Assembly: GCA_024663395.1 (NCBI GenBank)
Contig: JANFAH010000111.1
Coordinates: forward strand, 50,586 to 114,585
Direction: 5' to 3'
DNA: 64,000 bases
Source: Pisolithus tinctorius
Taxonomy: Eukaryota; Basidiomycota; Agaricomycetes; Boletales; Pisolithaceae
The notes beneath the pieces were generated by a model that saw only the letters and a program-made list of their open reading frames with translations, searched no databases and was not told the DNA's origin. Position numbers and translations under genes: made by a program. Positions 54,227 through 64,000 of this stretch are shown one piece after another; within the stretch, counting starts at the first letter, position 1; every line of letters begins with the position of its first letter.

Positions 54227-55475
54227 ATGGTAAACCTAGATGTGAGCCTAGACGTGATAAAGAAAGTGAGCAGTAAGTGCCATGTTCCTTCCCATCAAGC
54301 CTAGTTGACCGAGCCAATGAATAGCGGGAACGGCGGTTCTACAGGTAATCGGGTTGCTGTTGGCAGTCTTTCGGTTTTGGTTCCGGTATCGAATACAACG
54401 GTTGTGGTGGGAAGATGCCTGGGCGTTTGCCGCTTTCCTCTTCGCCATCAGTTACTTGACGGGAAGTTGGTTGTATGTGCACTATGGTACGTAAAACGTT
54501 TGGTGGTTCAGAAAACCAGTCTCACTTAATTCCCAGGGAAACCAATTGCGACGGTCGGGTCTTGGATGTCCACTTTTGCATTCAACCCGGTGATATGGTG
54601 CGACATAGCTCCTCTCCAACTACTGCAATTCTGATATGATCACTGTTGTCAGGCTTGTTCGTCACAGCACAATACTGTCGGTGGCACGAATTATCTATCC
54701 GTCTGTGACACTGCGAAGAATGGTGCTAGGAATAGGCTCGGGTTTCTTCCTGCTATTTATCACTTTCATGGCGGCAAAGTTGTGGTTTTATTGCCATGAC
54801 TTGAGCTGGATGAACGATACTTTGTTCTATGGGAATCCACTCCTTCCTTTAAGCACCAAGCTGGTTATCTTTGAATTGACGAGTGAGTTTAACCTGCAAA
54901 TACTCATTGCTTACCCCTCTGTGACAACGCAACGTAGTTGATTTCCTCGCCGATGCAATCCTCATTGCTCTGCCCATAAAGTTCTTATGGAGCGTCAAAC
55001 TACCCACTCGACAGCGACGGATGATTCTATTGATTTTTGCATCGGGCATCATGGTTACGCTCGGAGCTATCTGCCATACTACATGTCAGCTCCTGGGCCT
55101 TCACTCGATTGTTATTTTGGCCATGGATGTCGAGGTGAGAACACACCACGAAAATCTTCCCTAGTCAGTCTCATACACTCCCTGTTTATTGGTGTTCAGG
55201 TTGCATTGTCTAGCATTATGTGCAACTTACTCGTTTTCGTGACGTCCCTCTATCGATATGGCCGTTCAGGATCCCTCTCCCCCTCTACTGACTCTGAGGA
55301 GGACGACGACTATACAACACCGGTCCGACCTCGTCAGACCTCCCAGCTTCTGACGACAATTGAAGTAGGAAATTTGGAGTACTCCTTAGAGAACGGGACG
55401 TCTACATGGAGCGATGGATGCACTAGCGACGCAACCTCGGGTATATCGGGCACACGTAGCTCCTCGGAAGAATAG
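54227..55475 (+). CDS. Rhodopsin-like seven-helix membrane protein, copy B
   Basis: Tandem paralogue of the gene at 49998. It starts MVNLDVSLDVIKKVS; after a 61-nt intron TGTAVLQVIGLLLAVFRFWF follows. The helices match copy A one for one (RLWWEDAWAFAAFLFAISYL, NPVIW, ARIIYPSVTLRRMVLGIG, FFLLFITFMAAKLWFYC, DFLADAILIALPIKFLWSVKL, RRMILLIFASGIMVTLGAI, SIMCNLLVFVTSLYRY). All five introns are in the same places. The tail again has DDDYTTPVRPRQ, a Ser-rich stretch and RSSSEE. Both copies keep open frames, arguing for retained function. The unit repeats about every 4.23 kb. Confidence 0.75.
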
Positions 55476-56449
55476 CGATCCGAACAAACGTCAAATTGAT
55501 TCCATCATATCCCAACTCACCTCTGCTGCCGCTTTCTAATTTATTGATCCACTTGGACCCTGATATGTGATTAACTCTTAGAGTTTGCCGCTCGTTGTCA
55601 GATACTTACCGTTCTTCTCTGCTACACCAGTGTTGATAACTCCGCGTTGTTACCCTCGTGTTCGTTGTACTCTGCAAAAATGGAAAGAGAAAATATACTC
55701 GCGGTAACCTAAAAGGTTGTTGATCTGATACACACGAGATTGGACGTATTGAGTCAGACCTAGATCACGCATTGAGCCAAGATCTAACAGGCGTTCAAAC
55801 AGGGGCTAATATTCGAACTACATATGTGGTAGTAGTTGAGGCATGGTGATCAGTGAGGATGACTTGTGGTGCGTCTTCCAAAGCCGGATGCTACAGATAT
55901 ATGTAGAACTCATTTCATCATAGATTTGGCCAGCCTCATGGCAGCTGGTCAGCATAAGTGGAGTTTAACGTCTAGTTGCAGGTATTAGGCCGCCGTCCCT
56001 ACTCCAAGGTGAAGGTCTGAAATGGCCGGCGGGTATGGTGAACCGTTTGGCGGACTAAAGGTCCTACCAACTGGGCATTCACTCGGCCAAGGCGTTTGGT
56101 GGGCCGTAGGGGGCCCAAGAATTAGAATGATACGACATCGAGCCACCCTACCCTCAAGCATACAGTTTTTTTTTTTTTATACTTAAATTAAAAAAGCCGG
56201 ATTTTTTCAAAAAGCCGCCACTCACGGGAAAGGGAAATAGGTCTGGACTGCCTGAGCCGCGTTGTTGAGCCCGGAATTCTACCGATGTTAGGCTTTCTTC
56301 AGGTCCGAACATCGGGATGGCAGGGTGTGCGGTGGTGCCATAGACGTCACGGACTGCTCAAACCGTGCAACCAATATAATATGGAAAATATTCCTGAGCG
56401 ATTGCCTCGGACAAATCCTATCGCATTCTCAGATCTTGCATCACGTCGC
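55476..56449. other. Spacer between 7TM-B and GSH2
   Basis: No gene recognised. 55770-55890 matches spacer downstream of 7TM-A. An A/T-rich stretch with a run of T lies at 56166-56180. Confidence 0.45.
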
Positions 56450-58277
56450 TTACCCATCTACGAGGACGACCGAATCCAAGACAGAAAACCCTGCAGCAAC
56501 ACCGCCTTCATTACTTTCCACACCTTTGGTCCTCACTAGCCACCCTGCATCCCCCCGTTCACGCACACCTGTCTCGCGAGAAAACAGAGCCCATCCGAAG
56601 ATACCCAACTCAGAAACCGTCTCGGAGCGGACCGTCTTGTTGCCTCCATTCAGTCCTGGAGTTGACCCCCCAGCGCGAATGAGGTAGGACCCTACGCCCT
56701 GCGGAGGGAGGATCAGCTGCATAGCAATCCATGCCTCCCGATCTTGCATGGGAAGTGTCTCTAGAAACGGTGGTATATCTTGCTTATACACATTATTCCC
56801 ACCACCCTCACGCTGTGGTTTGAGAACGAGCGAGTCTGCCAGAGCACGTGCATATGTCGCTCCTCTCGGTTCGTCCGTACACTGTCGTATAGCATGATCG
56901 GCGGGAGCCACAGGCGGATTGGGGTCGTCCAGCGACCACATCGACATCCACGTCTCCCTGAGGTCTTTCGCGCCTGTAACAGTGTCCCGTGCATCTGTGT
57001 CACGTATGAATTGCTCTACGACACCTGGTCGACTGAGAAATTCCTGGACTTTCTTCCCACCTGCGAGTTGGAGTGGGATAGTTGGACATTTGATGGCACG
57101 GCTTCGTTCCAGAGTGAACCGAGTGGCGTAATGTGTTGTTGTTGGGTAGTCAGACGGGACATAGCCGGCGCGGAAGTAGACAGTGGAGATCTCTAAACTT
57201 GATTCGGACCATGACGGCGAGAGGGCAGGGACGATCGCCAGTCGCAAAATACGAGTATCCGCGTCAAGCGTGGCAGAAGATGCAAGTTCTTCGAAAGTCT
57301 GACGGACAACGCGGATGGAGTGTCTGAGTAGTGCAAGTTAGCGGGTGCTATCCCAGTGAAGTGAGGCTTACTTCTCTAATAGTTCGTACTCTAGCCATCG
57401 CTGGTCGAACACGTTGCGCTCATTCGGCTGCACAACGAACAGAATATATGCACTATGAAGAGAAACTAGTCAGCCCCGTGTCTGCCGAGGCGCAAGGGAA
57501 CAGTACCTCGGAACACCATACGCCTTATGCGCCTCTGCTAGCCCTTCAGCTAGACGCGCAGTGGTATCGTTAAGGGGAAAATTCTCCGATTTGAGCCAAG
57601 GCAATACGCCATAATAATTGGTGAGAGCGTGGAGATACCTGAACTTCATCAATGGGCAGACGGAGTGCAACGACATGGATAAATCTACCTATGCATAGCC
57701 GCTGCCCTCTCGGACAGCGGTCCAAAGGAAGAGGATATAGTGTTAAATTCTACTTGCTTCAGAGAGATTGTTCCATCTTCCCCGCCGGTATGTAGCAGAT
57801 AGTCTGACCGGAACAGACCAAGATGGAGAGGCTGCAACCTCGCCTCATCAGTTACGCGATTTCAGGGATCCCGTCGGATTGGGAAGGTTTGAGTACCTGC
57901 ACGATCCCTGCATCTCGTATGGCTTTCCACCCTCTCCAAAGCGTCCCTACAAACTCGTCCGCCTTTCCTACGCCCTCAACGGCGCCCATGACCTTGTCGA
58001 GGAAGTCGTCGTCCATAGCGACCCGCGCGTAGAGAATATTGTATGAGGACTGCAGCTGCTGGGCCCGCTCGAACAGTGAGCGTGGGATGGGCGAGGGCAA
58101 GAGAGATATGGGTGCATGGATAACAGAGGACGGTGAAGGCGGCTGCGTTGCACTCGGTGGAAGATACGTCAACCCATGAGACAGCGCATACGTCGTTGCG
58201 TGCTGGGTTAGTGCGCCGATCTGATCGTCGGTCAATGACGGTGGCCATTGCGAATAGTCGAAGGCGGCAGAGGCCAT
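56450..58277 (-). CDS. GSH2: Glutathione synthetase
   Basis: Starts MASAAFDYSQWPPSLTDDQI at 58277. Exon 1 ends IRDAGIVQ at 57897; exon 2 starts PLHLGLFRSDYLLH and has EFNTISSSFG; then come YLHALTNYYGVLPW, LFVVQPNERNVFDQRWLEYEL and HSIRVVRQTFEEL, and the last exon runs from ILRLAIVPAL through YFRAGYVPSDYP, LETWMSMWSL-like RETWMSMWSLDD, the glycine-rich ATP loop LKPQREGGGNN, VYKQDIPPFLETLP and GVGSYLIRAGG to VLVDG. These are the eukaryotic GSH2 landmarks. The enzyme joins gamma-glutamylcysteine and glycine using ATP. Introns of 45-65 nt were placed at all joins. Transcribed divergently from the HIT gene ~195 bp away. Confidence 0.93.
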
Positions 58278-58472
58278 GGCTGAGACGGAGACGGACGCTG
58301 AGTACTTACTCTACAGAAAACTATCTAACCCCTCACAGTGGTCGTCGACGACAGTGAAGACAAGAGATTAGATCATGAATCACACGTGACTTTGAGTGAT
58401 GAGGTTGCTTCCGCTTGCTTGCCAATCATCGCGGGACGTCCGCAAAACTTGTTAGTCATCGCCGTCATCATC

Positions 58473-59224
58473 ATGGCATCCGTTGCGAGGTAAGCGCGTG
58501 CAGCTGGTGTGGCACGAGCTGGCACAGACGTTCACGACAGATCCCTTACTACCTGCATCTTCTGCAAGATCGTCAAGGGTGTGTGCATCCCCCGAAGCTG
58601 ATTTCAAGAATTGTCATGTACATCGCCACTCTCCAGGTGAGATACCGAGCTTCAAGCTCGTCGAGACCGATCTTTCGTAAGTCTGACCTCAACATCGTAC
58701 ACGTCCTTTTAACGTCGATCGCGCAAGATACTCCTTCCTTGACATTGGTCCACTCTCGAGGGGTCATGCCCTCATCATTCCCAAAGGTACGGTCGGGTGG
58801 CCTATGCCCTACATAATTCCTGGAGTGGCTGAAGTTCGCCCCTCTGCGCAGATCACGCAGCTAAGCTCCATGAACTTCCTAATGAATATTTAGCCGATGC
58901 TATGCCCATCGCGAAGAAGATCGCCGCGGCTCAAGGTTTGGAGAACTACAATATCCTACAGGTCAGTAGTGTATACATACATCGACATATTCCTTCTACC
59001 ACTCGTGGTCCTTTCGATTTCAGTGCTGATAACATGATTTAATATGTAGAACAACGGTCGCATTGCCCACCAGGAAGTTGACCACGTCCACTTCCACGTT
59101 ATCCCCAAACCTTCTGCAAGCGACGATGAGGGTTTGGTCGTTGGATGGCCAGCTAAGCCGGCTGACAAGGAAGACCTGAAAAGCCCTACAGCAGGAACTG
59201 GCCAGTAAACTTAGCAAATTGTAG
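58473..59224 (+). CDS. HNT1: HIT-family nucleotide phosphoramidase, 1-nt frameshift near the end
   Basis: Six exons with tiny introns. ATG at 58473 gives MASVARSLTTCIFCKIVKG, then EIPSFKLVETDLS, YSFLDIGPLSRGHALIIPK, DHAAKLHELPNEYLADAM, GLENYNILQ and NNGRIAHQEVDHVHFHVIP. HVHFHV is the catalytic HIT triad motif, and C-x2-C near the N-terminus is the usual zinc pair. HINT-type enzymes hydrolyse adenosine phosphoramidates. Near 59180 an A-run of four instead of three puts the last exon out of frame, giving SPTAGTGQ and a stop at 59208 instead of the expected helix ending at TAG 59222-59224. It is either a sequencing error or a mild C-terminal truncation. Confidence 0.85.
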
Positions 59225-61759
59225 TGAAAGCACACCGCTTCGTTGTCAGATCGGAATCGTAATATCAACCATTGGATTTGTAACACTATCAGTGCAGTTG
59301 CATGCTTGAAACCAAGACTGTTGGGTAGAGAAGTACGAGAGTCTGAACAGGGACACTCACTCCTTGTCTCAGGGTAAGGAAGCTAGAACGGACCCCTACT
59401 GATTATGCCAGCATTAGCGATTCAGAATGCTCATCAGTGGGCCATCTTAAAACTAGCACCTGAAGAGGTGTCGCATGAAATAGATATCAGAGTAGCACAC
59501 ATAGGATCAACGAATACAACCAGAGCGTCACCCCGGTTTAGGAGTAGCTGAAGCAATTTTGGTCTCGCAAGGGAACTGGATGATCGACTGACATCACTTG
59601 GCGGCACGAGGGTACGGACGAAGCTCAGGGAATATGGTGTATCGCGACAAGACGCAGAGACCCCTGCAAAGCAGTCCTACGTGCTAGTAACACCTGAAGA
59701 TATGTCCCAAGAATCCTCCTATCATGTTCAACGGAGTGCAGATACTCCCTGACGTCCGGAAAGTAGATGGGCTGTTCGAGCTGGCCCATTTCAGGCCACA
59801 GCACACGACCCTCTCCAAGCCAAGGCGACACAACTTCGGTCACGGCAACAACACTGCCGCCTACGCCTGTGTTGACGCCTGAACTAGCTCCGGATTCGCA
59901 CCACACAAGTCTGCGGTTGTCACTTGGATAACGTACGGACAGAGGGGAGAGCAGAAGTGCGCCGAAGGCAGTTCCGAGGAATCAGGGCAAGCCGAAGCCT
60001 GCATTCACTTGAGATTCACTTCATTTTCTGGACAGTCGTCGGATGTATGATTCCGGGCGTCCTTCTCCAGCTTGGAGTCATCGGCCGGCGTTACTACGCT
60101 CCAGTTATCATCCGCTGGACTGTAAGAAGGGTGGGGTAGGAATCGATCAGCGATCAAATTTTCATGAATATTACGTAAGCAACTCGACCCTCCCTATCGT
60201 GTATTACGGGGCCTTATACCAGACAAGTAGATGCCTGTACCACCGTCACCCGTGTTCAGTGCCTAAGCTTGCCTACGCACGTTAGCAGATAAAGGATGTT
60301 GGCGTATGGCGAGTGGACAAGGGATCCGAGTAAGGTGTCTCGCACAAACAGAGGTCCCGGTGAGCGGTGCATTCGACAGTATACCCATTGTGAGTCGTCT
60401 CCTGCACCTACTACTTGGCCAAAGTCGACCTCTTTTACCGTGGATACAGGTCCTCCAGCCTTGACGTGCATCATTTTATAACGAGTTGTTTGCAGTTAGC
60501 AATCATGGTATATGCCAAGAGACCATCCACAAGGTCTTCTCGGGCACGAAGGCTTACTTTTTTTCTCTCAGTCTTTGCCTTGCTTTGCTACAAGGACGTT
60601 GCGAACCTCAAAGGGTACGGACCCGTGTTAGACTCCAACATTGACCCGACCATCAGAAGTGATCTGCACCAAAGCTTCAAAATCGGTTGGGAAGAATTGG
60701 TGCCCGACGAACAGGATGAAAGGAGAGCGAATGGCGGCGCTATGGCTAGAGAAAACGTATGGACTCTGATCTAGCTGCGCGGCTATAAGTGTCAGAAATG
60801 TTCTGTTCCCCCTCCTTATTCTCGCATTAGATCTCCCTGAAATATACTTTGATGACAAGGTATGCCTCGTGCCCATGTATCCCATTATCTTCGCTAACGG
60901 TTCCTAGACCAAGCAAACATGCAGGCTTTCCATTATCTACCTCAAACGGGTCCAGATGATGATCTTATCGTCGGGTTTGGTGCCCACACGGAGTGAACAT
61001 CCTGCTTATTCCCTTGAATATGCCCTGATAACTTCCTCGCAGTTTCTAGGTTGGGTTTCTCTTCGAGGCGTCTGACTGCCCTAATTCTGGACTAAAACGA
61101 ACGCCAATATTTCGGCAGGAGTCCAGTATTCAAGTTCTTTAGATGCTAGAGTCAGAGACTCAGCAATGCATAAATGCGCCGCTAATTCCAGAAACACTGA
61201 TCATCAAATATTTACCAGATCGAAAGGGATCTAAACCGCCCAGTTGATTTTACCTAATATCGGAGACCACTCTGCACGATGACGAGTGAGCTGCCATTCC
61301 GATCATACGCACTGATCCTGTTCCACATGTTCCCCTGAATGACGACATTTAGGTCGACTATGCACGGAGCGATCAACAGGAACAGCATCTGCCGGTATCC
61401 GATTCCCTTGTTTCTCTGTGCGGATTACCGCGCCCACCCCTTAGGTTGAGTCCGAGTTGTGTATCCGCTAAGAGACCGCCCAAGTACGAACCAATCGTTT
61501 TGGGGAGCTACGTCTGAAAGCACCTGGAGGAGAAATACCGTCAATGCGCCACATTCTCATAATGTGGCCATGGAGGACAAATTGATCGAGACATTTGTAT
61601 ACATTCGGTTTTTAACCTGTTGTCTGCTATGGAATTTGTTGGCCAAGTCCCTAGGTGGTGAGTACTTTGAATGTAGTTATTTAAGCTGCCAGAGTTGAGC
61701 CCGTAGCAAACTGCGTAATCGATTACATCTACCGAGTGCACCCCGAGAGCGAGTACACT
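59225..61759. other. Long stretch without a recognised gene
   Basis: Short frames only. One plus frame, 60505-60774 (start MVYAKRPSTRSSRARR), has a hydrophobic segment LTFFLSVFALLCY after a basic start, like a signal anchor, then an acidic part (WEELVPDEQDERRANGG). A plus frame near 60000-60135 has a possible membrane segment. Neither matches a family I know, and no splice-linked partner was found. Confidence 0.35.
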
Positions 61760-62109
61760 GTGGATGGGCTATTGTTGATCGCACAAGATATCCATGCCTC
61801 AACATTAGTCCACTCTTGGGGGACCATGCGACTGTCACTCCCAAAAGGTGGCATGTACATTATCCTGCAGGTCAGCAGCGTGTACATACGTCGACGCTTG
61901 CTTTCTATTCTTCCTACACCTTTCCATGCAGAACAATGGTCGCATTGCCCACCAGGACGTTGACCATGATCGTTTCCACGTTATCCCCCAAACCTTCTGC
62001 AAGGGATGATAAGGGTCTGGTCGTTGGATGGCCAGAAGAACACTGGGCTTCCATGGACGACTTGAAAGCCCTGCATGAGGAGTTGGTTGGTAAACTGAAC
62101 AAGTTGTAG
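61760..62109 (+). pseudogene. HIT-family pseudogene fragment
   Basis: A second, decayed copy of the gene at 58473. It keeps remnants of exon 4 (61780-61850), the CTGCAG splice region and intron, and the last exon from NNGRIAHQ onward. Exon 5 is almost wholly missing, the catalytic motif HVHFH has become HDRFH, and an extra C in a C-run shifts the frame. The C-terminal text DDLKALHEELVGKLNKL is better preserved here than in the full gene. Confidence 0.8.
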
Positions 62110-62276
62110 TGAAAGTACATTATTCTGGTGTTAGATCGGAAACGACGGATGTTTGTCAGTCGCCGATTGTTTCATGCGCAGGAATATCGCCCTTTGTTAG
62201 TACAGTATGATTATCGTGCTTCCCAATGCCTACGGTCGCAATGTAGTAGTGATCATCACATCACATCAGTGGCTAT

Positions 62277-64000
62277 CTATACAATATTGAATATGCTGAC
62301 TTCGCTTTGAAGGACACTAGCTGAATTTACAGGCTGAGCTACGATAAGAGTAGAAGATGCGATCCTTTTGTACTCGTTATGAGGCAGTTCAGTCAACAGC
62401 AGGGCGTTAAATGGTCCTCCCAGTGTCACGAGCAGTTGTTCAGCGGCATCAGCAGCAGCAGCAGCATCTGACTTGGTGGATCCGCCAAGCGACTTCGAAT
62501 GCCAGGGGCGGACAAGCTGCAGGGAGCCTGTCACATTTTCCGCAGTGGCATTTTCGAGCCTTGCGGGTACCGTGATCTCAAGCGGCTTCAAACCGAAAGC
62601 CTGGATTGCATATGTATAGCTCGATGATGAGGATGAATTTTCCCACTGCAGTTCGACCGCTGTGACACGATAGGAGAAACATGACAATATAAGGCGTCGA
62701 TTGACAAATCGGGGAAGGGGTGACTTGATGAGCAAGCGGTACAACGATCGCAGTGCTTTGGATGACGCAGGCGGTTGACTCGCTGTCAATGACTGCTCTT
62801 CAGCGCCGGCTGGTGGGGCAGGAGGCAACGGCAATGGCCGGTACGATGAAATGCGGGCTGGGAAACAACTATGAAATGTCGATGCCTCCCCAATCCAGTC
62901 CAGCATCGAGATATCACCAGACTGCGATATGAGTTCTCCTAGCAGGCGACCCAGGGCGACCTCCGCAGATTCGCCATAGAGGACGGGTAGATGGAGATTG
63001 AAAATCCCAAAAAGCGAGTAGGCAACGTCTTCGGGACGGGTGGTACGGCGTGACGATGCCCACCGAAGTCTCGAGCGTGCATCATCCATGCCGGGGGAAA
63101 AACAGTGAGGTACCGAGATTCTATTCCGGTTGCGCCTCCAAGTTCTTCCAGTATGGCAGCATCTGTTTTGTGATTCGAAGATTCAATATTTCTGTACAGC
63201 GACCAGGTCTGAGTGTAGAACAACACAGTGTAGGGGCCAACAGTTCTTGGAGGGTCCATCCGCGTCCGAACCACTGGCTGTCAGTAAATGACCCAGTCTC
63301 AGAAACGTCGGCGAGGTACACGATCGTTAGGGCAGATCGCCGATACCATCTGAACATTGATCCTATTGCCTCTTGCAAGTCAGCACTGCTATCTTTGTCT
63401 ATGCAGCAGGTATCGCTCCACGCCCACAGGTAACCTCGCTTCAAAGCAGTAAGACAGAACTTCCGAAGTTTGTGAAACCTCCACCCGACGTCACGTCATA
63501 TATTGGGCAACTTTGAACGTCGCGGAGTAATGGTTCACCTTCACCCCAGCGGTGAGAGAACGTGACAAACCCGAAGTATCTCGAGACATCAGCATGGATA
63601 CGGCCGACTCGTTCCACAGGGTCATATGACATGGCCGATGACAAGAGTCGGTTGTACTGCTGGCTACCGGTGAATTTTGATATCTGCTCATCCCGGTTGC
63701 ACAGGGTGCCTGTTTGCGTGTGCAGCAGTCTAGTCGGCATGCTTTCGAGGGTCTCAAAATGACGGCTTGGATGACTTGGCTGACCTCGTCTTGCGTGGCG
63801 ACCGACCGAATGGAGGATACCCTGGAAATCTGAGGGCTGATCTTCATCTGGAGATAGGTTGCAAGGGAATCCTGGGATGTGTCATAACTCGGGTCTCCAG
63901 GAGCAGATAGTTCCAGCGCCTTTTGTTCGAGCAAAATAGCCTTGTCCAAATCACTAACGTTGGCTGTGTCGTGAAACCTCTCTATTAAGCATAGTGCAAG
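62277..64000 (-). pseudogene. Second TPR-HET gene copy, broken and truncated by the window edge
   Basis: Strong match to the HET part of the gene at 6426-10349, from the region upstream of the HET domain (LEQKALELSAPGDPS at ~63900) through FVTFSHRWGEGEP, WAWSDTCCIDKDSS, GWTLQELLAP, RTTRPEDVAYSLFGIF and LPVLYGESAEVALGRLLGE to the end FNIV. At least four frame breaks are visible, around 63090, 63235, 63455-63480 and 63750. Where the first copy has lost 7 bp (after LPVLYGES) this copy is intact. A short GCAGCA run (62448-62466) lengthens an alanine stretch. The TPR part would lie beyond base 64000. Confidence 0.85.

Noticed and set aside
1..64000. CRISPR arrays or bacterial-type operons
   Set aside because: No regularly spaced short repeats of that kind; the intron-rich genes are fungal.

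Overview
This 64-kb window looks like nuclear DNA of a basidiomycete fungus, most likely an Agaricomycete. Genes are dense in roughly 50-65 bp GT-AG introns. They include a TPR-HET allorecognition-type protein, an F-box protein, a fungal rhodopsin-like membrane-protein pair and Kex2-type secreted cysteine-rich peptides, beside ordinary eukaryotic housekeeping genes (VMA3, ALG11, MSP1, GSH2, HNT1-like, an acyl-CoA thioesterase-like gene and an SLP1/SUN-like gene). No species assignment is possible from the sequence alone.

Layout. 1-3763: the 5' half of a minus-strand Ty3/gypsy retrotransposon (one 453-bp LTR, gag, protease, RT, RNase H; integrase off the left edge). It sits in an intron of a P-loop GTPase gene (3821-4837). 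6426-10349: a TPR-array + HET-domain gene with two frameshifting deletions. 10350-15334: no recognisable genes, but a perfect 28-bp palindrome. 15335-34350: a segmentally amplified accessory region. A cassette of two convergent genes for small secreted Cys-rich proteins (called here pep1, plus strand, and pep2, minus strand) followed by an SLP1-like gene (minus) occurs three times. Only the last cassette has an intact SLP1; the others carry fragments. The first cassette lies between ~0.7-kb inverted repeats. 34622-42021: a compact housekeeping block (VMA3, thioesterase, F-box, ALG11). 42388-49066: a tandem duplication of a small transmembrane-protein gene plus the 5' end of MSP1; unit 1 is interrupted by a TIR element and unit 2 runs into intact MSP1. 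49998-55475: two tandem rhodopsin-like seven-helix genes separated by spacer with a second TIR element. 56450-59224: GSH2 and a HIT-family gene, divergent. 61760-64000: a HIT pseudogene fragment followed by a second, heavily broken copy of the TPR-HET gene.

How it fits together. The housekeeping genes act separately: vacuolar proton pumping, dolichol-linked glycan assembly, mitochondrial outer-membrane quality control, glutathione synthesis and nucleotide phosphoramidate hydrolysis. The accessory part is shaped by tandem duplication and decay, and it concentrates genes for outward-facing or self/non-self functions (secreted knottin-like peptides, HET, 7TM receptors). The most unusual items are the triplicated convergent Cys-rich peptide cassette, whose pep1 genes hide a tiny last exon supplying the final cysteine, and a retrotransposon whose LTR and primer-binding site show 12-nt self-complementarity placed as in self-primed Tf1-type elements. 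All gene models were derived by eye from splice signals and reading frames; no database search was run.
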